Assembly: GCF_009908295.1 (NCBI RefSeq)
Contig: NZ_JAAALO010000004.1
Span: forward strand, 790,629-854,628
Origin: Micromonospora rubida
GTDB lineage: Bacteria; Actinomycetota; Actinomycetes; Mycobacteriales; Micromonosporaceae
Direction: 5' to 3'
Length of the DNA: 64,000 bases
The notes under the pieces were generated by a model, which was not told where the DNA came from, did not search any database, and worked only from the letters and a program-made list of their open reading frames with translations. The position numbers and the translations under genes are program-made. Shown piece after piece: positions 30,621-38,480 of this stretch; within the stretch, counting starts at the first letter, position 1, and every line of letters begins with the position of its first letter.

Positions 30621-31250
30621 GTGACCACTCGTACCATCGCGCGCCGTGTCGCCCTGGCCGGCGGGGCGCTCGCCGCCGCCCTGGCCCTGACCGCCTGCGG
30701 TTCCGACGACCACGCCTCACCCGGCCACGACACGCCGTCCGCCGCGACCGGCGGCGCACCGGCCAGCGGATCGGCCACGTTCGGCGACGCCGACGTGATG
30801 TTCGCCCAGATGATGGTCCCGCACCACCGGCAGGCGGTGGAGATGGCCGAGTTGGCCGACACCCGGGCCGCCGACGCCGAGGTCAAGCACCTCGCCGTCC
30901 AGATCAAGGGTGCCCAGGGGCCGGAGATCGCGACCATGACCGGCTGGCTCACCGGGTGGGGCCGCCCCGTCCCGCCGGACGGGCCCGGGCACGGCATGCC
31001 GGGGATGGACCACGGCATGCCCGGGATGATGTCCGACGTGGACCTGACCAAACTGGCGGGCGCGACCGGCGCCGAGTTCGACCGGCAGTTCCTGACCATG
31101 ATGATCGCCCACCACGAGGGTGCGATCACCATGGCGCGGGAGGAGCTGGCGAAGGGCGCGAACGCCGACGCCAAGGCGATGGCCCAGCGGATCGTCACCG
31201 CCCAGCAGGGCGAGATCGACGCCATGAACAAGATCCTCGCCCGGCTCTGA
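30621..31250 (+). CDS. DUF305 lipoprotein, probable copper-binding
   Basis: A 209-residue protein with a lipoprotein signal (lipobox LTAC, Cys near residue 27). The mature part is a DUF305 four-helix, ferritin-like domain with two HH motifs, MMVPHHRQAVEM and MMIAHHEGAITM. A Met/His-rich segment between them (PGHGMPGMDHGMPGMM) is the typical metal-binding pattern of CopM-like proteins. It should sit on the outer face of the membrane and sequester copper. It lies 91 bases after the DUF6153 gene and converges on csoR across a hairpin. Confidence 0.92.
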   Translation: MTTRTIARRVALAGGALAAALALTACGSDDHASPGHDTPSAATGGAPASGSATFGDADVMFAQMMVPHHRQAVEMAELADTRAADAEVKHLAVQIKGAQGPEIATMTGWLTGWGRPVPPDGPGHGMPGMDHGMPGMMSDVDLTKLAGATGAEFDRQFLTMMIAHHEGAITMAREELAKGANADAKAMAQRIVTAQQGEIDAMNKILARL

Positions 31251-31270
31251 CGTCGGCGGCCTGGTAGGTG

Positions 31271-31297
31271 GGGGACGGGTCTCTACGGCCCGTCCCC
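31271..31297. terminator. Bidirectional hairpin between DUF305 and csoR genes
   Basis: GGGGACGGG (31271-31279) pairs perfectly with CCCGTCCCC (31289-31297) around a 9-base loop. The genes on either side converge here. Confidence 0.75.
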
Positions 31298-31362
31298 GGC
31301 CACGGGCTGGAGCGGACCCGGCGGCGAAAGCGGGACCGGGCGACGTGGGTCGGCGGGCGCGG

Positions 31363-31665
31363 TCAGCCGCGCTTCATGAGGCGGCCGACGGCGGCCATCA
31401 TCTCGGTGGCCATCTCGTTGGCCCGGCCCTCGGCTGCGCCCTCGTGCATGCAGTGCCGGGCGTGCCCGTCGAGCAGGCCGAGGGCGACCTTGTCGAGGGC
31501 GGCCTGGATCGCGGAGATCTGGGTGAGCACGTCGATGCAGTAGCGGTCCTCGTCGACCATCTTCTCGATGCCGCGGACCTGGCCCTCCACGCGACGCAGT
31601 CGCGCGAGCAGTTGGTCCTTGCTGGCGGTGTACCCGCGGGTCGGGGCGGGCGTCGGTGCGGTCAT
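31363..31665 (-). CDS. csoR: Copper-sensing repressor CsoR
   Basis: A 100-residue all-helical DUF156 protein. The Cu(I) ligands of CsoR are seen as Cys in DRYCIDVLTQ and His...Cys in DGHARHCMHE (C-H-C set). The N-terminal helix carries the basic DNA-contact residues (LARLRRVEGQVRGIEKMV). Cu(I) binding should release it from operators upstream of this gene and copZ. ATG 31665 is leaderless behind TATCCT, and a CsoR-type palindrome lies immediately upstream of that element. The nickel/cobalt sensor RcnR is excluded by the ligand set. Confidence 0.95.
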   Translation of the reverse strand: MTAPTPAPTRGYTASKDQLLARLRRVEGQVRGIEKMVDEDRYCIDVLTQISAIQAALDKVALGLLDGHARHCMHEGAAEGRANEMATEMMAAVGRLMKRG

Positions 31666-31672
31666 GGCACCG

Positions 31673-31678
31673 AGGATA
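31673..31678 (-). promoter_or_regulatory. -10 element of the leaderless csoR transcript
   Basis: TATCCT on the minus strand ends 7 bases before ATG 31665. Operator 1 starts four bases upstream of it. Confidence 0.6.
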
Positions 31679-31681
31679 ACC

Positions 31682-31696
31682 TACCCCTGGGGGGTA
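31682..31696. promoter_or_regulatory. CsoR-type operator 1
   Basis: The palindrome TACCCC-TGG-GGGGTA covers the csoR promoter spacer. The A/T-capped C-run and G-run is the pattern of CsoR sites. Confidence 0.8.
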
Positions 31697-31718
31697 TGCT
31701 ACGGTCCTTGGCGACAGC

Positions 31719-31737
31719 GATACCCCCCACGGGTATC
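31719..31737. promoter_or_regulatory. CsoR-type operator 2
   Basis: Perfect dyad GATACCC-N5-GGGTATC in the csoR-copZ intergenic region. Confidence 0.8.
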
Positions 31738-31770
31738 GGATGCCGGAGACGGCAGTGGTCCGCCTCACGA

Positions 31771-31787
31771 TTACCCCCCGGGGGTAA
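31771..31787. promoter_or_regulatory. CsoR-type operator 3
   Basis: Perfect dyad TTACCCCC-C-GGGGGTAA ending 25 bases before the copZ ATG, placed to control the copZ-copA transcript. Confidence 0.85.
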
Positions 31788-31812
31788 CGTGGGCCGGGAG
31801 AGGAGAATTGCG

Positions 31813-32022
31813 ATGGTCACCACGACATACCAGGTGCAGGGGATGACCTGCGGGCACTGCGTCAGCTCGGTCAGCGCCGAGGTCGGCGGGATCGAGGGCG
31901 TCAGCGACGTCCAGGTGGAACTGGCCTCCGGGCGGGTCACCGTCACCAGCGAGGGCCCGCTGGACACCGACACCGTGCGCGCCGCCGTCGACGAGGCCGG
32001 TTACGACCTCGTCGGCGCGTGA
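31813..32022 (+). CDS. copZ: Copper chaperone CopZ (HMA domain)
   Basis: A 69-residue single heavy-metal-associated domain with the Cu(I) loop GMTCGHCVSSV. Its start, ATG 31813, has AGGAGA upstream. CopZ-type proteins carry Cu(I) in the cytoplasm to the CopA pump and to CsoR. It heads the plus-strand copper operon: 28 bases later comes the secreted His-rich protein, then copA, under operators 2 and 3. Confidence 0.95.
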   Translation: MVTTTYQVQGMTCGHCVSSVSAEVGGIEGVSDVQVELASGRVTVTSEGPLDTDTVRAAVDEAGYDLVGA

Positions 32023-32050
32023 CGCCGCCCGCACAGAACCGAGGTATCCG

Positions 32051-33073
32051 ATGAACACGGCGACGAAGCTGAGCGGTTTCGCCCTCGGCATCGCGGCGGT
32101 GTTCGGCGCGGCGTACGGGGTCGGCCGGGTGGCCGGCCCCGTCGCCCCGGCCGCCGAGACCCGCCACGCCGCCGGTGACCCCACCCACGGCAGCGCCGCG
32201 CAGCCCACCGGCGGCGCGCACTCCGCCACCGACGATCCCGCGGCCCACCTGCCGGGCGGGCTGCTCGTCTCCGACCAGGGCTACACCCTCGCCCCGGTGG
32301 CCGCCCCGGCCGGCGAGTTCGCCTTCCGGATCACCGGCCCCGACAATGCCCCCGTCACCCGTTACGACGTCGCGCACGACAAGCGGATGCACCTGATCGT
32401 CGCGCGGCGGGACCTCTCCGGCTTCCGGCACGTCCACCCGGAGCTGGCTCCGGACGGCACCTGGCGGGTCGCTTCCCCGCTCGGCGGCCCGGGCGTCTGG
32501 CGCGCGTTCGCGGACTTCACCCCCACCGGGGGCCCGGCGCTGACCCTCGGTGCCGACGTCACCGTGCCCGGCCCGGTCGACGCCCGGCCGCTGCCAGCGC
32601 CGGCGACCAGTGCCACGGCCGACGGCTACACCGTCACCCTGGCCGGCTCGCCGCAGCCGGGCCGCGCCACCGAGCTGACCCTGACCGTGAGCCGGGACGG
32701 CACGCCGGTCACCGACCTGCAGCCCTACCTCGGCGCCTACGGGCACCTGGTGGCGCTACGTCAGGGGGACCTCGCGTACCTGCACGTGCATCCCGAGCGC
32801 GCACCCGGGGACGGGCGGACCCCGGCCGGGCCGGCGGTGACGTTCTCCGCGGAGTTCCCCTCGGCCGGCGCGTACCGGCTCTACCTCGACTTCCGACACG
32901 GCGAGGCGGTGCACACGGCCGAGTTCACGGTCGTCGTGGGCGCCCCCGCCGTGCCCGGCGGCCCGGCGACGAGCACACCCGCCACCACCAGCCCGACCGG
33001 CACCGCCCCGACCGCCACCGGCGCCCCGAGCGCCGGTGCCGAACACGGGGTTCCCGGGCACGGGCACGACTGA
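32051..33073 (+). CDS. Exported His-rich protein of the copper operon
   Basis: A 340-residue protein. A single N-terminal hydrophobic segment (FALGIAAVFGAAYGVGRVAG) acts as signal or anchor. A His-rich stretch (ETRHAAGDPTHGSAAQ) follows. Two beta-rich halves end in conserved His motifs: DKRMHLIVARRDLSGFRHVHPEL and YGHLVALRQGDLAYLHVHPE. The tail is Thr/Pro/Ala-rich and ends HGVPGHGHD. The repeated HL-x-HVHP pattern suggests metal binding outside the membrane. It is flanked by copZ and copA (13 bases before copA). The exact function is unknown; a copper-capturing partner of CopA is the best guess. Confidence 0.8.
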   Translation: MNTATKLSGFALGIAAVFGAAYGVGRVAGPVAPAAETRHAAGDPTHGSAAQPTGGAHSATDDPAAHLPGGLLVSDQGYTLAPVAAPAGEFAFRITGPDNAPVTRYDVAHDKRMHLIVARRDLSGFRHVHPELAPDGTWRVASPLGGPGVWRAFADFTPTGGPALTLGADVTVPGPVDARPLPAPATSATADGYTVTLAGSPQPGRATELTLTVSRDGTPVTDLQPYLGAYGHLVALRQGDLAYLHVHPERAPGDGRTPAGPAVTFSAEFPSAGAYRLYLDFRHGEAVHTAEFTVVVGAPAVPGGPATSTPATTSPTGTAPTATGAPSAGAEHGVPGHGHD

Positions 33074-33086
33074 CAGGAGGGCTGAG

Positions 33087-35354
33087 ATGACCTCGCCCAC
33101 GCGGCCGTTGCAGGTCGCAGCGAACCGGATCGAGCTGGCGATCGGCGGGATGACCTGCGCGTCCTGCGCCGCCCGGATCGAGAAGAAGCTCAACCGGATG
33201 GACGGCGTGACCGCCACGGTCAACTACGCCACCGAGAAGGCCACCGTCTCGTACGCCGAAGACATCACCCCGGACGATCTGATCGCCACGGTGGAGAAGA
33301 CCGGCTACACCGCCGTCGTGCCGCCCCCGCCCACCCGGGCCGGCGCGGAGCCCACCGCCGAGCCGGTCGACGAGCTACGCGGGCTGCGTACCCGGCTGTG
33401 GGTGTCGGTCGCGCTGGCCGTGCCGGTGATCGTGCTCGCCATGGTCCCGGCCTGGCAGTTCGACTACTGGCAGTGGCTGTCGCTGACCCTGGCCGCCCCG
33501 GTCGTGGTCTACGGCGGACTGCCCTTCCACCGGGCCGCGCTCGTCAACCTGCGGCACGGCGCGGCGACCATGGACACCCTGGTCTCGCTGGGCACCCTGG
33601 CTGCGTTCGGCTGGTCGCTGTGGGCGCTGTTCCTCGGCGACGCCGGGATGCCCGGCATGACCCACCCGTTCCGGCTCGACATCACCCGCACCGACGGCGC
33701 CGGCAACATCTACCTGGAGGCCGCCGCCGGGGTGACCGCGTTCCTCCTCGCCGGCCGGTACTTCGAGGCCCGGTCCAAGCGGACCGCCGGGGCGGCGCTG
33801 CGCGCCCTGCTGGAGCTGGGCGTCAGGGACGTCGCCGTGCTGCGCGACGGGGTGGAGACCCGCGTCCCGGTGGACCAGCTCGCGGTGGGGGACCGGTTCG
33901 TGGTCCGCCCCGGCGAGAAGATCGCCACCGACGGGGTGGTCGAGGACGGCACGTCGGCCGTCGACGCCAGCATGCTCACCGGCGAGTCCGTCCCGGTCGA
34001 GGTCGGCCCCGGCGACACCGTGGTCGGCGCGACCGTGAACGCCGGCGGCCGGCTGGTGGTCACCGCGACCCGGATCGGCGGCGACACCCAGTTGGCCCAG
34101 ATGGCGAGGCTGGTCGAGCAGGCCCAGACCGGCAAGGCGGCCGTGCAGCGGCTGGCCGACCGGATCTCCGGGGTGTTCGTCCCGATCGTGATCGCGCTGG
34201 CCGCCGGCACGCTGGGCTGGTGGCTCGGCTCCGGTGCCGGCCCCACCGCCGCGTTCACCGCCGCCGTGGCGGTGCTGATCATCGCCTGCCCGTGCGCCCT
34301 CGGCCTGGCCACGCCGACGGCGCTGCTGGTCGGCACCGGGCGGGGCGCCCAGCTCGGCATCCTGATCAAGGGTCCGGAGGTGCTGGAGTCCACCCGGCAG
34401 GTGGACACCGTGGTGCTGGACAAGACCGGCACCGTCACCACCGGGCGGATGACCCTGGTCGACGTGCTCCCCGCCGACGGCGGGGACCCCGCCGAGCTGT
34501 TGCGGCTGGCCGGGGCGCTGGAGGTCGCCAGCGAGCACCCGATCGCCCGGGCCGTCGCCGCAGGTGCCGCCGACGCGGGGCCGCTCGCCCCGGTCACCGG
34601 TTTCGCCAACGTCGAGGGGCTCGGCGTCACCGGGACCGTCGAGGGCCGCGAGGTGATCGTCGGCCGGCTGCGGCTGCTGCGGGAGCGCGGACTCGACGTA
34701 CCGGAGGAGGTCGAACGGGCGGTGACCGGCGCGGAGGCCGCCGGCCGGACGGCCGTGCTGGCCGGCTGGGACGGGCGGGCCCGGGGCGTGCTCGCGGTGG
34801 CCGACGCGGTCAAGCCGACCAGCGCGGCGGCGGTCGCCGGGCTGCGCGCCCTCGGCCTGACCCCGGTGCTGCTCACCGGCGACAACGCCACGGTGGCGAA
34901 GGCGGTGGCCGCCGAGGTCGGCATCGCCGAGGTGACCGCCGAGGTGCTGCCCGCCGACAAGGTGGACGTGGTGAAGCGGCTCCAGGCCGAGGGCCGGACC
35001 GTGGCCATGATCGGCGACGGGATCAACGACGCCGCCGCCCTGGCCCAGGCGGACCTGGGCCTGGCCATGGGCACCGGCACCGACGTGGCGATCGAGGCGA
35101 GCGACCTGACGCTGGTCCGGGGCGACCTGACCGCCGCCGTGGACGCGATCCGGCTCTCCCGCCGCACTCTGGCGATCATCAAGGGCAACCTGTTCTGGGC
35201 CTTCGCCTACAACGTGGCCGCCCTGCCGCTGGCCGCCGCCGGCCTGCTCAACCCGATGATCGCCGGCGCCGCGATGGCCTTCTCCTCGGTCTTCGTGGTG
35301 GCCAACAGCCTCCGCCTGCGCCGCTTCCGGCCGGCGCACCCCACCCACCCCTGA
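33087..35354 (+). CDS. copA: Copper-exporting P1B-type ATPase CopA
   Basis: A 755-residue P1B-1 pump. N-terminal HMA domain with GMTCASCAARIEKKL (residues 19-33), membrane helices, actuator motif TGESVPVE, transmembrane metal site CPCALGLATP (Cys near residue 400), phosphorylation site DKTGTVT (Asp445), nucleotide-binding SEHPIARAV, and hinge GDGINDAAALAQADLG. The last helices carry the usual YNxxALP motif. CPC with a CxxC HMA domain indicates Cu(I) export. ATG 33087 has AGGAGG upstream. Last gene of the CsoR-controlled operon. Confidence 0.97.
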   Translation: MTSPTRPLQVAANRIELAIGGMTCASCAARIEKKLNRMDGVTATVNYATEKATVSYAEDITPDDLIATVEKTGYTAVVPPPPTRAGAEPTAEPVDELRGLRTRLWVSVALAVPVIVLAMVPAWQFDYWQWLSLTLAAPVVVYGGLPFHRAALVNLRHGAATMDTLVSLGTLAAFGWSLWALFLGDAGMPGMTHPFRLDITRTDGAGNIYLEAAAGVTAFLLAGRYFEARSKRTAGAALRALLELGVRDVAVLRDGVETRVPVDQLAVGDRFVVRPGEKIATDGVVEDGTSAVDASMLTGESVPVEVGPGDTVVGATVNAGGRLVVTATRIGGDTQLAQMARLVEQAQTGKAAVQRLADRISGVFVPIVIALAAGTLGWWLGSGAGPTAAFTAAVAVLIIACPCALGLATPTALLVGTGRGAQLGILIKGPEVLESTRQVDTVVLDKTGTVTTGRMTLVDVLPADGGDPAELLRLAGALEVASEHPIARAVAAGAADAGPLAPVTGFANVEGLGVTGTVEGREVIVGRLRLLRERGLDVPEEVERAVTGAEAAGRTAVLAGWDGRARGVLAVADAVKPTSAAAVAGLRALGLTPVLLTGDNATVAKAVAAEVGIAEVTAEVLPADKVDVVKRLQAEGRTVAMIGDGINDAAALAQADLGLAMGTGTDVAIEASDLTLVRGDLTAAVDAIRLSRRTLAIIKGNLFWAFAYNVAALPLAAAGLLNPMIAGAAMAFSSVFVVANSLRLRRFRPAHPTHP

Positions 35355-35456
35355 ACCGGCCGGTCCGGCCCCCGGAGCGCCGTCGACTCCGCAGCCGACC
35401 GGCGGGGCCGCAGTCGTCGAGTCCGTCACAGTGGGTGAGTTCTGCCGGCCGGGGAT

Positions 35457-35482
35457 GGTTGGGCGACCGAACGGCGGGGTAC
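35457..35482 (+). promoter_or_regulatory. Possible SigB-type promoter of the CsbD gene
   Basis: GGTTGG (35457-35462) and GGGTAC (35477-35482) are separated by 14 bases, close to the stress-sigma consensus GTTT-N14-16-GGGTA. It lies about 50 bases before the CsbD start. CsbD genes are stress-sigma targets in other Gram-positives. Confidence 0.45.
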
Positions 35483-35530
35483 ATCCAGGGCGTCGAAGGA
35501 ACAGGCAAAACCGCAACGCTGGAGGTTCGC

Positions 35531-35704
35531 ATGGGTATCGACGACAAGATCGCCAACACGTCCGAGAACGCGGCCGGAAAGCTGAAGGAAGGCGCCGGGC
35601 GGGCCACCGACAACGAGCGGCTGGAGGCCGAGGGTCGCAACGACCAGGCCGGCGCCAAGCTGAAGCAGGCGGGCGAGAAGATCAAGGATGCCTTCAAGAG
35701 CTGA
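35531..35704 (+). CDS. CsbD-family stress protein
   Basis: A 57-residue, very charged helical protein with the CsbD pattern MGIDDKIANTSENAAGKLKE and GRATDNERLEAEGRNDQAGA. ATG 35531 has GGAGG eight bases upstream. CsbD proteins are small general-stress proteins of unknown biochemical role. A hairpin terminator follows, so it is monocistronic. Confidence 0.93.
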   Translation: MGIDDKIANTSENAAGKLKEGAGRATDNERLEAEGRNDQAGAKLKQAGEKIKDAFKS

Positions 35705-35719
35705 ACCAGCTCGTACCCG

Positions 35720-35747
35720 CGCCGGGCCGGCCATCGCCGGCCCGGCG
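35720..35747 (+). terminator. Hairpin terminator of the CsbD gene
   Basis: Perfect 12-bp arms (35720-35731 and 35736-35747) with a 4-base loop, 15 bases after the stop. Confidence 0.8.
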
Positions 35748-35916
35748 TGCTGCGTGCCGATGGCCGGGTCCCGCGCGGGTGGCCGGGTCCCGCAGCCGGC
35801 CGGTGGGCGCCCCCCGTGCCGGTGAGCACGGTCCGTGACATCGTCCGGCATCTGGGACGGTCCACGGCCGAACGGGGAGAACCTGTCTCGTCCTGCCGTG
35901 ACCGCCCTCGGGCGGA

Positions 35917-37182
35917 TCAGCGGCGGGCGGGCCGGGCGGGCCGGTGACCGGCGGCGGGCAGCGGCCGGGACGGGCGACCGGCCGGGTCCAGCGATGCCCG
36001 GTCGGCGGCTGAGGTGCCGGAGGACCAGCCCTCCTCGTCGGCGACCGTGAGTCGTTTGCTGGTGACCCCCGGGAAGAGGTCGTCCAGCCGTTCCCGCACC
36101 GCCTCCGTGCGGGACGCGAGCACCGGCAGCAGCCGCTCCGCCCCCTGCTCCCGGGCCGCCTCCCGGCTCGCCTCGTCGGTGGCGGAGCGCAGCCGTTCGC
36201 CGATCCGCAGCGCGAACGCGTTGAGGAACGACTCGTCGTACGCCTTCGTCCGCCGGCTGCCGCCCGTGGACCGGCGCTCGGTCCGGCCACGCAGCATCGC
36301 GGCGGTGGCCTGCACCAGCAGCGACGTGTAGATCAGCTCGGCGGCGGCCAGGTCGGCCGGGAAGCCGAGCACGGTGGCGAATTCCAGGTCGTCGGACCAG
36401 ACGGACTCGCACCGGTTCGCCGCCGCCACCTCCTGCACCAGCAGCGCCTTCGCCCCCGGGTACGGCGGCTCCGTGCCGAGCCGTACGCCGCCGGGCACGT
36501 CGGCCCGCTCGGCGGCCGCGGCGACCAGGGCGGCGTCGAGGCTGTGCCGGGTCATCAGCTCCTGCGCCTTGCCGGTCAGCGCCTCCGCCTCCGCCGGGAA
36601 GGTGGTCGACTCGGCCTTGGCGAGCAGGGCCCGCACCCGGTCGAGCATCCGCGACCCGCTGCCACCGGCCGGGACGGCCGCCGCGGCGGCGGCGGTGCCG
36701 GGCGGCGGGCGGAGCACCGCGATCGGTGGCAGCCCCTCGACCAACGCCAGCACATCCACCGCGTCGCGCAGGGCGGCGATCCGGTCGGTGCCTTCGCGGG
36801 CGGCCCAGGACGTCAGGTACCGACGGTCGTCGTCCCACCACACGACCGCGTCGAGGCCGGCGAGCTGGTCGTCCCACCAGCCGGGGACCGGGCCGGGCAG
36901 ATCCCGGCGGTCGGCGGCGGCCAGGTCGACCACCAGCCGCCCGGCCGGCGGGCCGAGCCGGCGGGCCGCGATCCGGGCCAGGTCCGCCGGCTGCCAGCCC
37001 CGGGGCCAGAGCCGGCCCACGCCGCGCACCAGGCGGGCCGTCAGGGCGGCGTCCACCGCCGCCGGGCCGTCCGCGACGCCCGCGCCGACCACCAGCCGGT
37101 CGAGCTGCCGCTCCGCCGCGCGTACGTCGGTGCCGCGCGCCGCCGCGAGGGCGTCGGCGACCAGCTCGGCGGGGTCCGGCAC
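35917..37182 (-). CDS. DUF2786-domain protein
   Basis: A 421-residue soluble protein. The middle carries the DUF2786 signature (MLDRVRALLAKAESTTFPAE, then EALTGKAQELMTRHSLD, about residues 175-215). The C-terminal part contains SRRTKAYDESFLNAFALRIGERL. The first 150 residues are Ala/Asp/Leu-rich with WW motifs. A Gly/Ala linker separates the halves. GTG 37182 has GGAGG upstream. The family is widespread in actinomycetes and uncharacterised. It is monocistronic here. Confidence 0.88.
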   Translation of the reverse strand: MPDPAELVADALAAARGTDVRAAERQLDRLVVGAGVADGPAAVDAALTARLVRGVGRLWPRGWQPADLARIAARRLGPPAGRLVVDLAAADRRDLPGPVPGWWDDQLAGLDAVVWWDDDRRYLTSWAAREGTDRIAALRDAVDVLALVEGLPPIAVLRPPPGTAAAAAAVPAGGSGSRMLDRVRALLAKAESTTFPAEAEALTGKAQELMTRHSLDAALVAAAAERADVPGGVRLGTEPPYPGAKALLVQEVAAANRCESVWSDDLEFATVLGFPADLAAAELIYTSLLVQATAAMLRGRTERRSTGGSRRTKAYDESFLNAFALRIGERLRSATDEASREAAREQGAERLLPVLASRTEAVRERLDDLFPGVTSKRLTVADEEGWSSGTSAADRASLDPAGRPSRPLPAAGHRPARPARR

Positions 37183-37574
37183 GGTGTCCTCCGTCAGTTC
37201 GGGTCCCCGGTGTTCGGCCGGCGGCTCGGGGGCGGGCCGGGTGCCGGTCCGCTCCGGAAACCGTACCGCCGGGCCGGGCCGGGCCGCGCCGGACCGGGCG
37301 TGAGCGCCGCCACGTCGGGGCTCGGATCCCCCGGGGTCGGTCGTCGCGCCGCCTGCCGCCCGTGGTCACCCGGTTCCGGCGAAGACGGTGGGATGGAGCC
37401 GAAGACCCTGCTCACCGCCCTACCGGCCGGTACGGCGGCCCGTGCCGGCCGGCTGGCGCGCGGCCCCGGGAGGGGCCATCGATCAGAGTGCCGGCTATCC
37501 TGGTGCGAACGAGCCGGCGCCCGCCTTCTGCCACGAGGGATCGCTGCCGGTCACCGACCAGGGGGAGTGGTTCG
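37183..37574. other. Divergent promoter region, no gene seen
   Basis: It separates the divergent DUF2786 and STAS genes. GC-rich with no convincing repeats or dyads; only GGGGGAG at 37561-37567, the ribosome binding site of the STAS gene, is evident. Confidence 0.45.
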
Positions 37575-37949
37575 TTGAGCCCCGCCACGCCGATGGCCGT
37601 TCCGTGGTCGATGCCCAGTCACCTGTCGATCACCCCGCTCGCGGTCACCGAGGGTCGAGGGCTGCTCGTCGTGATCGGCGAGATCGACCTGGCGACCTCC
37701 GGTGAGCTGGCGGCGGCCCTGGCCGACGCCCTGGGCGGCCCGCCGCTGAGCGCGTTGGAGGTCGATTTCGCCGGGGTCCGGTTCCTGGACTCGTCCGGCA
37801 TCCTGGTCCTGCTGCGCGCCCATGCCCGCGCCGCCGGGCAGGGCTGCCGGCTCACCGTCACCGACGTCCGGCCCGCGGTGCGCCGGGTCCTGGAGATCAC
37901 CGGCGTGTTGGCCACGCTGGGCCTGGGCAGCACGTCCCCGGCCTGCTGA
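37575..37949 (+). CDS. STAS-domain anti-sigma factor antagonist
   Basis: A 124-residue STAS protein. The phosphorylatable Ser lies in the signature FLDSSGILVLL (about residue 80). IGEIDLATSGELAAALADAL opens the fold. TTG 37575 is preceded by GGGGGAG at good spacing and is chosen over ATG 37593, which lacks a site. In partner-switching systems such proteins bind an anti-sigma kinase and free a sigma factor. The kinase-like gene converges on it from the other side, 26 bases away, which suggests a pair. Confidence 0.92.
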   Translation: MSPATPMAVPWSMPSHLSITPLAVTEGRGLLVVIGEIDLATSGELAAALADALGGPPLSALEVDFAGVRFLDSSGILVLLRAHARAAGQGCRLTVTDVRPAVRRVLEITGVLATLGLGSTSPAC

Positions 37950-37975
37950 CGGCCACCCGCCGCCCGCCGGTCAGC

Positions 37976-38425
37976 TCACCGCCCGTCGCCCTGAGCCTCC
38001 CCACGGGGGAAGGACGCCCAGATGTGCTTCGTGCCCTCCGTGGCGTACCAGCCGACATCCAGGGAGAAGGCCCGGGCGAGCTGGAGGCCACGACCGCCGG
38101 TGCCCAGCGGGAGGGTGTCGGCCAGCTCGGGCACGCTGGTCAGGTCGTGGTCGGTGACGTCGAGGATGAACACGTCCTCGTCCCGAAGCAGCCGGACCGT
38201 GGTCGGTGGCAGCCCGTGCAGCAGGGCGTTGGTGGCCAGCTCCGTGGCGACCAGTACGACCCGCTCGGGGACGCCGTCGAGTTCCTCGCCCTCGGCGAGG
38301 GCGTACCCGGTGAACGCCTTGTGCAAAGACGCGCGGAGGCCGCGCAGCTCCGCTCCGGTGGACAGGGTCCAGCAGTGCAGCTCCGTGGCGCGGGGCGGTG
38401 GCGGCGACGTACGCAATCCCATCAT
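37976..38425 (-). CDS. Anti-sigma regulatory factor, RsbW-like ATP-binding
   Basis: A 149-residue GHKL (HATPase_c_2) protein. N-box ELATNALLHG and G-box GTGGRGLQLARAF are visible, with D in the motif DVTDHD between. It should bind ATP and act as a serine kinase/anti-sigma factor that inhibits a sigma factor and phosphorylates a STAS antagonist. Many streptomycete members of this family are uncoupled from a known sigma factor, and none is encoded nearby. It converges with the STAS gene rather than being co-transcribed. Confidence 0.92.
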   Translation of the reverse strand: MMGLRTSPPPPRATELHCWTLSTGAELRGLRASLHKAFTGYALAEGEELDGVPERVVLVATELATNALLHGLPPTTVRLLRDEDVFILDVTDHDLTSVPELADTLPLGTGGRGLQLARAFSLDVGWYATEGTKHIWASFPRGEAQGDGR

Positions 38426-38480
38426 CCCGGTTTACCCGCGTCGGACGTCGCTAACACGGCCTCCGGCGGTCCACCGCCGG

